From contig OZ017751.1 of NCBI GenBank assembly GCA_963969365.1, positions 3,162,001 through 3,226,000 on the forward strand: a stretch of DNA of 64,000 bases, given 5' to 3'. The stretch comes from Asterochloris sp. CNOR1. Taxonomy: Eukaryota; Chlorophyta; Trebouxiophyceae; Trebouxiales; Trebouxiaceae. The notes under the pieces are model-generated. The model had not been told where the DNA came from. It worked only from the letters and a program-made list of their open reading frames with translations, and ran no database searches. The position numbers and the translations under genes are program-made. Positions 1 to 9,095 of the stretch are shown one piece after another; the stretch's first letter is position 1, and each line of letters starts with the position of its first letter.

Positions 1-14
1 CGACCTGCATGCCG

Positions 15-1269
15 TCAAGCTCTCAGGGCCTTGTCAAAGAAGCCGCGGACGGCTGTGCACCGCAGTCTTGCGGTGGCACCAGCAGTCATGGTCCCAGCAG
101 GCAGGCGGCTGCTTGTGGGAACGACAGCTTTGCATGCTCGCCACAGGCCAGGATGCACACATGGGACACCTGTTGCGCAGGCCATCAGTTCCTCAGGAGT
201 TCTGGGCATTGCGGGCAACCTCACCGCGTGGCCCAGGTCTGCGCACAGACGTTGAGGACCCGGTTTTTGCTCCTTCTCTGTGCCGCAGAGGAGATCGGCA
301 AAGTGCTCGCCCTCATGGCGTTCCTGCCACTCTCCTTTGGCCTCGATGGGCAGCTTGCACCTTGCACAGCCATCTTTGCCAGGGGCCTCCTCCCTGCCCA
401 CCAGGTCAGCAAAGCTTCGAGTGTTCCTCTTGCCTGCAGGCACCCAGGGCCCCACATTGGCCATAGCCTGCAAAGCGTCTTGCAGTGGACTAAGTGACAC
501 AATGCACTGCTGGGTGGGGCTGCTACACACGGGGCTGTCGCTGTGGCAGCAGGAACAAGCAACAGGGCAGGGGCTTGACTGCCCGGTCACTGTGCAGGCA
601 AGCAGCAACTTAATGTGGGCGCCTGCTAGCTCCAGGATCAATGGTATCTTCAGAAGCTTCGTGGCCTGATTGACAGGGTAGAAAATTTCCTCCGCAGCTG
701 CCTGCCACACCTGACTTTCGGTCAGCAGGCCCGTTTCCCTTTTGATGGAAAAGGCGCCCGGCGCTGCCAAGCTTCGCTCCAGCTGCACCTCCTCCAGCTG
801 TGGACGCACGCTGTCTACAAAGCCGTGAGCTTGCTGAGCGACTCCCACCAGCTTCACAACACTCTGAGCGGTGCATGGTTGAGCTGAATGCGTCTGAGAT
901 GTCTTCTTGGTCGCAGCGCTGGGCCACTCTGTGAGCGGCTGGGCAAGCGCATCCCACAGCGTCATCTTAGTGGCTGCAGGCAGGCCACACCAGACCTTGC
1001 AACAAGCTGCATCTGTCGATGCAGCGCAACTGGCAGAGGTCCTTCAGCAGTGACCAGTCACCTGCTTCAGCCTGCTGCTTGCCCCACTCAAAAGCCTGCT
1101 GTTCCCCCTGCTCAGCCTGCTGCATCATCTGCTTAGCCTGCTGTTTCATCTGCTCAGCCTGCAGCATCCTCTGCTCAGCGCTCTCCTGAGTCTGTAAGGC
1201 CGACCTCCCGCGGTGCCTTACTTCTCGCCCTGCAGCCTGCTGCTTGGTACCATCTGGCAGCCTCGACAT
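15..1269 (-). CDS. Two-exon protein resembling the E-x-K region of Crinkler-associated kinases
   Basis: Exon 1 is 1269-1062 and exon 2 is 973-15. The junction is GT-AG and the model closes in frame at 388 residues. The start at 1269 follows a pyrimidine-rich TTAACAG that could end an upstream intron; an in-frame ATG at 1320 is the alternative. The first ~70 residues are a Gln/Glu-rich coiled coil with repeated AEQxKQQ units. The middle holds a Trp-containing helix followed by LILELAGAHIKLL, and near residues 278-283 the motif PIEAKGEWQ. A P-x-E-x-K followed by W, with a later Gln-rich helix, is what I know from the PD-(D/E)XK-like segment preceding the kinase domain in fungal and oomycete Crinkler or FunK1 proteins. 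No kinase domain is seen here. The family link is an inference; the open frame and splice junction are direct. Confidence 0.45.
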
Positions 1270-1333
1270 CGTGCTTTGTGCCTCTGTTAAGAGGGAAGAG
1301 ATGAATGAACATGTGGTCACTGTATTCAGTAGG

Positions 1334-1370
1334 TTGAGACTTAGGGGTTAGGTTACAGGGCATCACATGG
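1334..1370. repeat. Dispersed repeat fragment (TTAGGGGTTAGG / TCACATGGCC)
   Basis: The block begins GACTTAGGGGTTAGG and continues with TTACAGGGCATCACATGGCC. The same two sub-blocks recur at 9834-9920: the TTACAGGG-TCACATGGCC part in direct orientation, and the GACTTAGGG part inverted as CCTAAGCCCTAAGTC. This suggests a short, low-copy dispersed or foldback element. Confidence 0.4.
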
Positions 1371-2323
1371 CCCTGTTTGTTGTGTCACATGTCTGGCAGG
1401 GAGGAGCAGTGATAGAGAAGAGGCTCTGGCAACCTCGTAATGCCCAATTACCCTTGGGTCAGAAGCAGTGGCATGAAATGTTGAGTTCTGCTCATGTTAG
1501 CAAAAAGCCATGTTTCAAGGCTGCACAGCAGTGAAGTCAGACCACATCACAAGCAGCTGCAGGACGGGACACAATGATGAGTGTGCCCTCTGGTTCTCTG
1601 TATTGCTGCATGGACCCCACACTCATGCCAAGGTCCGGGGGCACATGCCTCCCTGCGGAGGATGCAATGTCCCTGCATGTGCACAAAGAGAGCTTGCACA
1701 GGGTCAGCCCGCTGAATGGGCTGCGCCCTTGCTCCAGAGACGCACATTCATAAGCTCATCTGCTGCCAGCCAGACCCTTCATTGCCAATCTTGGCAAATG
1801 CTGGCATGATGCATGTAGCTCAATGCATAAGGGGGGTTGAGGTCAGATGTAGACATTGGGTGTCCAGTTTTGCTAGATGGCTGCTCCACAGGGGGCTTCA
1901 GCTAGACCACATGTGGCACATGTGGGGGCATCAATGGTCAGGTACCTCTGCTTCATTTAAAGTCAGCTGTAGACCTGCTGTCAAAATTTCACGGACCCAG
2001 TGGCAACACACCCTGATGCTGTGCAGGTGCTGCTGGTGACAGAGCTGGCTATGCAGCAGCTGGCCCTGCACCAGATCAGCAGCACCCACAGAGCACAAGA
2101 AGGGTGACTCGCAATGTCAACACAGCTGCAGCCTTAAACTAATGTCCTAAGATCAGATGCTGCCCTTCTAGTTGCCTTACAAAGGGCTTGGGCAGCCATG
2201 GTTCTCCTACCTCTCGAATTGGGGCAGGCCTGCAGGTATTCTTGCCAGAATCTATGTGATCTGCAGTGTCACGTCAGAATGAGGCTGGCTATGAACCCTG
2301 AGCTAGATCACTGTCTGAAATTG

Positions 2324-2356
2324 GTGGCCAAGACAGAGGCTCACCAATGCTTCGCC
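2324..2356. repeat. 33-base dispersed repeat, copy A
   Basis: This block begins GTGGCCAAGACAGAGGC and ends CACCAATGCTTCGCC. It recurs with one mismatch at 50096-50128, about 48 kb away, with unrelated flanks. Confidence 0.6.
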
Positions 2357-2556
2357 CTGTGATATAATATGACCTAAAGTAAGCCATGTAAAACCCTGCG
2401 ACACGGCGTGAAACTTAAAGGCCTGCTTCGCGGCAGAGCTCACTCATGGTGCTCATGCCCCACCTAGACTTCTTGCGTGATGATAGATTTGAAGTATGCA
2501 AAAAGAAAGTCAATGAGCTTCCCTCTTGACCGGCACCCCGGTTTCCACTGGCCACC

Positions 2557-2688
2557 ATGCCATTCCGCCCTGCCTGCCACCACTTCAGTGACCAGCGGGG
2601 ACACTTCGTGGCGCACATGAAGCCGCGCAAACAAAACCGCTGCATGAAGGTGGATCCAGGGCACTTTGATGATGATGATTTAAATTAA
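2557..2688 (+). CDS. Small ORF, 43 residues, unknown
   Basis: The ATG sits in a good context (GCCACCATGC). The frame runs 43 codons to TAA and contains ACHHFSDQRGHFVAHMKPRK, followed by an acidic end (HFDDDDLN). The reading looks coding-like (His, Cys and basic residues), but I recognise no family. A same-strand frame just upstream (about 2457-2525) has a similar character, so both could be remnants of one decayed gene, possibly a transposase tail. That last idea is a guess. Confidence 0.25.
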   Translation: MPFRPACHHFSDQRGHFVAHMKPRKQNRCMKVDPGHFDDDDLN

Positions 2689-3224
2689 AAGTCCGTAGCC
2701 TCAATGCACGGGCATAGGACTATGATCATTTCATCCTACCAATGAACTTTGCTGAAGGTGTAGGGGTACAAAAAGAAGCAGTACAGGCATATCAAGCAGG
2801 TCACTGTACTTGGCTGGTAAAGAGGGAGCCGGCGCTCATAGCAGGCCTTGGCACTGTGCTGGGCTTCATCACCACGTTGGACTGCTAGCTGAGGTTGCTG
2901 CCCGAAATGCAAACACCCTGGATCCTGTATGGCGCAGGGGGGGGCTCAGCCCCCCTGACTGGCTTGCCACGCCCTCTCAGCTCGTAGACTTCGCAGTCAT
3001 GAGAGAGTTATGCTTGGGTATGACTGTGACCAGCAGTCTTCCCCTCGCAGGGCACCAGGCTCCAAGGCGGCACACCCCAAGCAACAACTCAGCATGGGGA
3101 CCTTAGGGGAAGACAATCATGTGATGAGTCTAGCGCATTGCTATGAAGTTGGGGCTCTAATCAGCAGCTGGTGAGCTGGGGACACATCACGGCACATAGA
3201 GGGGTCACCCAGGGTGTCTGTTCC
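2689..3224. other. Spacer, including LINE 3' flank
   Basis: No gene was seen. The part immediately left of 3225 should hold the 3' UTR of the minus-strand LINE. I could not find a clear poly-A or simple-repeat tail or a target-site duplication by eye. Confidence 0.35.
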
Positions 3225-5840
3225 TCATTTAGGCCCAGATGTGCCCCCAGTGATGCCCAGCATATTTGCGTGCTGGAGCAGTGCTGCCCTGATGTATGTG
3301 GCCACTCGGCTTGGTGGTTGTTCAAACAGCGTTGCCAACGACTGCTGCTGCTCCGCAAACAGGTGGCTGTGAGCAGACCGGAGGTCTGCAAGTCCTGGGC
3401 AGTGTAGCAGGATATGGCTTTCATCCTCAATCTCATTCGGTGACCCACAGATTGGGCATGTCCGGTCCTCTCGCTTGAGCTGGGGCAATAGGTATCGCCC
3501 AGTCTGTACGCGCAGCTGGTGGCTGCTGCACCTGATGCTGGCATAGGCTCTGCGTAGCCTGAAGCCTCTGATCCTGGTCAGGTATGTCTGCATGGCATAG
3601 GCCGTGTTGGGACCCCGCATCTGCATGTAGGTGGCCACGGTGGCGGCCTGGCAGTCCCTGAAGCGCTGCTCATGCTGTTCCTTGCCAGGGGCTGTCTCTG
3701 CGCTGCCATGTGCCTGTAGTGCACAGAAGGGGGCCAAGGAGAGGTCGCGGTACAGCGGCAGGTAGCAGACGCCGTCATACATAGCCCATAGCAGGGGCTC
3801 CTTCTGAAGCTTCGGCTTGAGGTCCCAAATGCGTTGTCTGAACCTGTCCACTTGCCGCTGCCAATGCACTGCCAGGGGATATCTGCCAAACTCAGCAAGT
3901 GCAATCAGACTGTGTGTGTGGCAGTGGATGCCCAGCAATCTGCGCAAAAATTGTGCATGCAGAGACTCAAGCTGCGCTGTGGCTTGTGTGCCTGCTCTGT
4001 GGTCCCAGAACCAGACCTCACAGCCATAGCTCAATATGGGCAGCACCAAGGCATCAAACAACTTGCAGATGCGGCGCGGGCACGTCAAACTGATCTGTGC
4101 ACAGCGCCTGAGCATGTTGTTCATGGTTTTACGCGCAGCTTCCAGGTGCTCGCCAAGGGATTTGGCAAAGCCCTCCTTGGTGGCTTCAAACCACAGGCCC
4201 AGGTACTTGAATGAATCCGAGCGCGTCAGGGGGTGCCCACTGTATGTGAAGGTGCTGCATTCTTGGCGCTGTGTCTCAAACACCACCACTTCCGTCTTGA
4301 CCAAACTGACTCTGAGCCGCCTGTTTTCACAGAATATCTGTAAAGCATTCAGCAATCGTTGCAGTCCTTCTTCACTTGTGCTCATGAGCACCAAATCGTC
4401 TGCGAAGAGCAGCAGCGGCACATCATGAAACATGAGCGTGGGTGCATGGTTTCCTTTAACTTTGCGCATGACCTTGTCCAGCACATCGATCAGCAGTCCA
4501 AAGAGGAGTGGGCTGAGGGGGCTGCCTTGCTGCACTCCTTGCAGGCACCTGAATGCCTCAGATATGCCCCCTCCAGCCCTGACCGCTGCCGAGTCTTGGG
4601 CGTATATGCTTTGCAGGCAGCTCATGAAGTGTCCACACACCCCCAGGTTTTGTAGGACAGCCCACAGCACCCCGCGATCCACTGTGTCAAAGGCCTTCTC
4701 AAAATCAACAAAGCAGCAGAAAAGCTTGCTGTTGTGCCGCCTATATTTTCTTACCAGAATGTTCAGTGTGCTCAGCTGTCCAGCTGTGCTGTGGCCCCTG
4801 CGGAAGCCAGCCTGCGGTGGTGCTCTGAGATTGAGCGCTTCCGCCCACCGGGTCATGCGCTGCTCCATCACTGTGGCAAATAGCTTGGCCAGCACAGGAA
4901 CGACCGTGATTGGCCGGTAGCTGTTCATGTTGAGAGGATCCCTCCGTTTTCCCTTGTATACTGCAGTGACTAGGCCAGTGCTGAGCGACGTGGGATAGGT
5001 CCCCTTGAGCATGCTGGTGAACAGCTTGGCTAGGCAGTGTTGCATGTGGAATGGCCCATGCTTCAGCAGCTCTGCACTCATGCCATCGATGCCAGCTGCT
5101 TTGCCAGCACTCAGTTTGCGCAGACCAGCCCGCACATCAGAAATGGTGCAGTCAGCATTCAGGAAAGCATCTGTGCCAATATGTACTCCTGTGATGGTGT
5201 CTTCAGGGAGCAGCTTTGGGACAGCAGCAGATGCGGGATAGCTGCCCAGCACCTTCTGCATGTGCGCAGCCTGGATGGCACTGGACAGCGGGCACCCAGG
5301 GCGCCTGCGCCACCCTGCTATGCGATGAAGATCCGGCAATGAGAGGTGATCCATGCGGCGCATCTCGTTGGTCAGAAACTGTCGATATTTGCGGCGTCGG
5401 ACAGCCCGGTGCCTGCATCTTAAACTGTTAGCAGCAGCGTGGTGGGCAGTCAGCACAGGAGCCCTTGCTGCTGCTTTCCACTCACGCCATGAGGCCCAGC
5501 ATTCTGCATCAAACCACACCGGAAACTGGCGGGGTTTCTGGCCCCTTCCCTTCTTCAGGGCAAAAGTCTGCACAGCAGCGTCAGCCAAGCATCGTGTCAT
5601 AGTCAGGACCCCAGCCTCTGGGTCTGCACAGGCCGCATCTAGCTGCTGCTGGTCTGCAGCACACAGAAAATGCTGCCAGTACTGCTCCTCCCTTTCGGCC
5701 TCAAACTTCACAGCAGGCACTTGCAGACACCCTGCCTTTGAGTGGGCTGGCTGGTCAGCCTGGCCATTGTAGCCTGGGGGCTCCTGTGCAGCAGGCAGCC
5801 TGAACCGTGCCATCACAGGGTGGTGGTCTGAGCAGCTCAT
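3225..5840 (-). CDS. LINE reverse transcriptase, 871-residue open frame
   Basis: RNA-directed DNA polymerase of a non-LTR retrotransposon, which copies element RNA at a nicked chromosomal target. The endonuclease remnant is at residues 3-8 (CSDHHP). RT motifs in order: SAGKAAGIDG near 245-253, SYRPITVVPVLAKLF at 307-321, QAGFRRGHST at 343-352, FVDFEKAFD at 377-385 with the first catalytic Asp at about 379, GVQQGSPLSPLLF at 435-447, and FADD at 479-482 with the catalytic Asp pair. The thumb follows with KYLGLWF. The tail has C795-x2-C798-x10-H809-x3-H813 plus Cys814, the zinc-finger type found after RT in many LINEs. The frame is open from ATG to stop. Because the true N-terminus is missing, this ATG is merely the first inside the fragment. 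Catalytic residues look intact, but the protein cannot nick DNA itself. Confidence 0.85.
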   Translation of the reverse strand: MSCSDHHPVMARFRLPAAQEPPGYNGQADQPAHSKAGCLQVPAVKFEAEREEQYWQHFLCAADQQQLDAACADPEAGVLTMTRCLADAAVQTFALKKGRGQKPRQFPVWFDAECWASWREWKAAARAPVLTAHHAAANSLRCRHRAVRRRKYRQFLTNEMRRMDHLSLPDLHRIAGWRRRPGCPLSSAIQAAHMQKVLGSYPASAAVPKLLPEDTITGVHIGTDAFLNADCTISDVRAGLRKLSAGKAAGIDGMSAELLKHGPFHMQHCLAKLFTSMLKGTYPTSLSTGLVTAVYKGKRRDPLNMNSYRPITVVPVLAKLFATVMEQRMTRWAEALNLRAPPQAGFRRGHSTAGQLSTLNILVRKYRRHNSKLFCCFVDFEKAFDTVDRGVLWAVLQNLGVCGHFMSCLQSIYAQDSAAVRAGGGISEAFRCLQGVQQGSPLSPLLFGLLIDVLDKVMRKVKGNHAPTLMFHDVPLLLFADDLVLMSTSEEGLQRLLNALQIFCENRRLRVSLVKTEVVVFETQRQECSTFTYSGHPLTRSDSFKYLGLWFEATKEGFAKSLGEHLEAARKTMNNMLRRCAQISLTCPRRICKLFDALVLPILSYGCEVWFWDHRAGTQATAQLESLHAQFLRRLLGIHCHTHSLIALAEFGRYPLAVHWQRQVDRFRQRIWDLKPKLQKEPLLWAMYDGVCYLPLYRDLSLAPFCALQAHGSAETAPGKEQHEQRFRDCQAATVATYMQMRGPNTAYAMQTYLTRIRGFRLRRAYASIRCSSHQLRVQTGRYLLPQLKREDRTCPICGSPNEIEDESHILLHCPGLADLRSAHSHLFAEQQQSLATLFEQPPSRVATYIRAALLQHANMLGITGGTSGPK

Positions 5841-5853
5841 GTATGGTGTGCTT

Positions 5854-5886
5854 ACTTTCTGCAGGACTTCACTTTCTGCAGGACTT
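5854..5886. repeat. Tandem 16-base repeat at LINE 5' edge
   Basis: ACTTTCTGCAGGACTT occurs twice, separated by one base, just upstream of the LINE frame. It may be a trace of the element's promoter monomers or of the insertion junction. Confidence 0.6.
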
Positions 5887-6067
5887 TGGCGCGCTAGGGC
5901 TTTTGAACCTAGGAACTAGGTCGGGAAGTCAGGTGAAGCCCAGTCCGACCTAGCTTTACACTTTGAGCCGGTGAGCCTGTTTGACTGGCAAACGCAGTGG
6001 GAGGCAAGCACTGGTGTCCCTGCTTCGGTGCAGACACTGGCAAATTTAAGCAAATCGCAGTCCACCC

Positions 6068-9000
6068 ATGCAGGCTGCCATGGCTCAGCACTTCAAGGTC
6101 TTCAGGGCGGACACTGATGTGGTGTTGACAAGGATTATGCCTGATACCCCAGAGGCAGACCTGTGGCAGCAGCTGGTCACAGAAAGCATCAAAGGTCGCC
6201 TGGAGGACAGCAGTGGCATCATGGTCACGAAGTCCAGCAAGCTGACTGCCAAAGGGCATTACCGATTCTTCGCGGACTCAGCAGGTAGGCAAATGCCATG
6301 GCAAGCGTGCATCGCGCTGACCCATCTGGGGCAATGCAGCTGTTGGACAGCTGGGTGTGAGAGGCTGACTTGCTGCATGATGGGCCAGAACCTTCGGCAT
6401 CCACACTCAGTCCCTGCCCTATACTCTTGGCCCTTGTGGCAGGCATGAAAGATGCCTGATTCAGGAAAAATTATATGGCATGCTCCTTGGGCTGACTGCT
6501 GTCCTGGATGCGTTGCTGCAGTCCTGGAACATCCTGGCCCGCTGCAGAACACCCGCGAAGGCGTTATGGGCAGGATGCATGCTGGCACCTTTGTCACACA
6601 CCGAGCACAGTCCTGTGGGAGGCTGTACCAGATCATGAGCGAGCTGGGCGTGGTGCTCATCAAGGCACCGCCTTGCACCGGCAAGACCTCTCAGCTGCAG
6701 CTGCTGAAGCTCTGGCTGAGAGCTCATCACCCTGATTTTGAAGTGGTCCACATCAGCTTCCTTACGCTGACGGCCAGGGATGATGTCGTCAAGTTCATCA
6801 AGCGCCGCGCCAACTACAGCTGGGAGGACATCACAGCAGGTGCAGAGAAATCAGACTCAGTATGCAGCGATGGGCTGCATCACAGCGGCAGCGTCGTCAC
6901 GCATACTGGTGCTGCTGCTGTGAGCCTGTGAAGGGGTTCTGTCAGGAAGCAGCACATCTAGTCATGCGAGGCAGTCATGCCATGACAGCACAAACATGAT
7001 AGCATACTTGCTTGCATGAAGACTGACTTTGCTTGTGTTTGCAGGTGGTCACCCCCGTGCCTATCTCTTTGATGAGGTGCAGAAGCTGTACAAGGACCGC
7101 GGGCAGGGCAGCTCGGACTTCTGGCAGTGGATCAAAGCGTGCCAGTCGCAGGAGGAAGACTCCATTCGTACCCTCATCATCATGGCTGCAGCATATGGCG
7201 ACAAACGCAGTAACTTCCGTGGGAGTTCTGGCCCAGAAAGCCCAGTCGGTACCCCTCTGGACCTGGCAGACGAACAGCTGGTTTCCTTGGCGCCTGCCAC
7301 TGCCACTACTGGCAGCCTCCAGCTGACCTTTGACGAGTGGCAAGAACTGTGGGGAGGCTTCCTTAGCCAGACCGGCTTACCCCTGGGATTGAATGTGCAG
7401 GAGTTCATATGGAGCATTTGCGGTGGGCAGGTAAGCTGCAGGACTGTTGATCATGACTTTGTCTCCATGCAACCTGTGGAGTCACTCTACCTTTGGGCTC
7501 ATGCAATGTGCTGGTCGCTGCTGGTTGCCTTTGTTGGATGCGACTGTGCGCTGAGGCAGGGCTGTGACCCATCTTGGGAGCTTCTAGCCATTTCTGCTTG
7601 CAGGTAGGCCTCCTTATGACCTGCCTAGACTACCTGACAAAGGAGCTGAAGGGGGACCTTGCCGAGCCAGCGTGCGCTACGGCCAATGCTGTGTGAGTAT
7701 AACCTGCTAGTTGCCAGTTGGCTCCCTCTGCAGGCCCATTTTGCCCGCAAATGCTGCTGCCTGCCTCATGGTGGTCAGCTGTGCGGCGCCTAAGTCGTGC
7801 TGCACCTGCTGCAGATACAAACTGGGATCTGAGAAGTTCATCAATCAGCTTCCAGACCAGCGCGCTTTTCTCTCCTATGAGACACTGCAGCACATGCCAG
7901 GCGCACATGCCTTTCTGAGGCAGCTGCTATGGCGTGAGCCTCTGACCTCCTCACTTGACTCAGAGGCTGCTGCAGCAGCAAGACAGCTCATCAGGAATGG
8001 GCAAGTCATCAACGACAACAATGAGTATGCCCCACATCAGCTGCTCCTTGCACAACACCACACTGAGCAGCATTGGGCCCTGCTTGCAGTTCAAAGCCTT
8101 GCATCCGGTCTCAGGTGTATTGAAAGGGTCTCCTAAGTCCAGTGAAGCAGGTTAGCCTGCCAGGCTTGCAGTTTAGCATGGCAGAGTCTGTGACTGGTCC
8201 TCCAAGATGCCAGCACCCACCAAGCGGCACAAGCTCGTGCAAGCAAGTCCCATTGTGGCTGACTGCAGTCCAATGGCCTGCAGGCTGAAATTCACGAGCC
8301 CATTGCATAGGGTGTACTTCCTCAGGCAGCACTACAGGGGCCAGCAGCAACACCTGCGACAAGACCTGGGCATGGCAGAGCTGCTCCAGCGCATCTTGGA
8401 GCGCATGGACCCCCTGGTGCTGCAGACATCAAGTGGACGCGGCGCTCAGCACCAGCTGCTGGAGCGTGCCTGGCAGATGGAGATCTATAGGGCTGCAGCT
8501 TGCGTGCTGCCACCTGAGCACTGGCTGTCGCCAGATGTCGGCAAGGTGTGATACCCTGAACGTCAGCGCAACAATGCTTCAAGGCTGTTCCAGTGCAGAC
8601 GTGGGGTTTCTGCATCGCATGTCTGGTGCCTGAGATGGCTTTTTGGGGCCTGCAATGCAGGCACAACTTGGTTTCTCAATGAAGTGCACAGCTTGTGTGC
8701 TGCAGGAGCTTGGCAGTACAGGCATGGTGGACCTCTTCACGCCAGCGCTTGGTCTGGCCTTGGAGGTGACCCGGGGTGGGAAGGGCATCAGGGAGCACTT
8801 GGGACGTTTCTTGGATGATGGCAAATACACACCGCTCATGCGTGCCAATATCATCAGGGAGCATGCTATTGTAGACTTGCGCAGCCCATCAACAAGCACT
8901 GCTCAGCAGGCAGTCCCCAAGGTGAAACAGCCTCACCTGTACACAGTGTTATTCAGTGACGACTTCAAGGAGGCTGTTATTCATCACATGAACAGCACCC

Positions 9001-9095
9001 CCAAGTGCATAAAGATGTTAGGCGATGCAGGAAAGGAAGCAAGGGACTTTGTGGTATCACACTATTTTGATGCAATGACCATTTGGGTAGCATGA
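6068..9095 (+). CDS. Crinkler-like P-loop NTPase with C-terminal REase-like nuclease domain
   Basis: Seven exons: 6068-6284, 6522-6839, 7045-7430, 7604-7692, 7815-8114, 8284-8545, 8706-9095. All junctions are GT-AG, phases agree, and the sum is 1962 bases (653 residues). Exon 2 has a Walker A (VLIKAPPCTGKTSQLQLL); exon 3 has a Walker B (AYLFDEVQKLY), followed by LIIMAAAYGD and a TFDEW segment. Exons 3-4 join as the GGQVGLLMTCLDYL sensor-like helix. Exon 6 reads FTSPLHRVYF and ERAWQMEIYR. Exon 7 reads MVDLFTPALGLALEVTRGGK, then EHLGRF and HAIVDLRS, matching the D...E-x-x-R...H..RF...D-x-R pattern of the nuclease domain in fungal and oomycete Crinkler-type proteins. That family pairs a STAND-like NTPase with a restriction-endonuclease-fold domain and is proposed to act in conflict or as secreted effectors. 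No signal peptide is visible; the first ~75 residues are an uncharacterised header. The gene looks whole. Family assignment rests on motif memory, not a search. Confidence 0.75.

Larger units (their letters stand above)
1320..2556. other. Gene-poor stretch
   Basis: No exon chain or recognisable domain was found on either strand; open frames are short and lack coherent motifs. The stretch contains two dispersed repeat fragments listed separately. The part after 2400 has a short plus-strand frame (about 2457-2525, reading PHLDFLRDDRFEVCKKK) that ends just before the small ORF at 2557 and may be a decayed piece of the same gene. Confidence 0.4.
3225..5886 (-). mobile_element. Non-LTR retrotransposon (APE-type LINE), 5'-truncated
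   Basis: The element reads on the minus strand. It keeps only the last residues of an apurinic-type endonuclease (SDHHPV, the family's SDH motif), then a full reverse transcriptase and a C-terminal zinc-binding motif. Loss of most of the endonuclease is typical 5' truncation during target-primed insertion. The upstream edge has a direct repeat of 16 bases (5854-5869 and 5871-5886). The long uninterrupted frame argues for recent insertion. The clade (L1-like or another APE clade) cannot be settled by eye. The neighbouring Crinkler and kinase genes are also typical of repeat-rich accessory DNA. Confidence 0.85.

Noticed and set aside
9-497. 162-codon plus-strand frame at the left edge
   Set aside because: It is antisense to exon 2 of the E-x-K gene, whose two exons join in phase.
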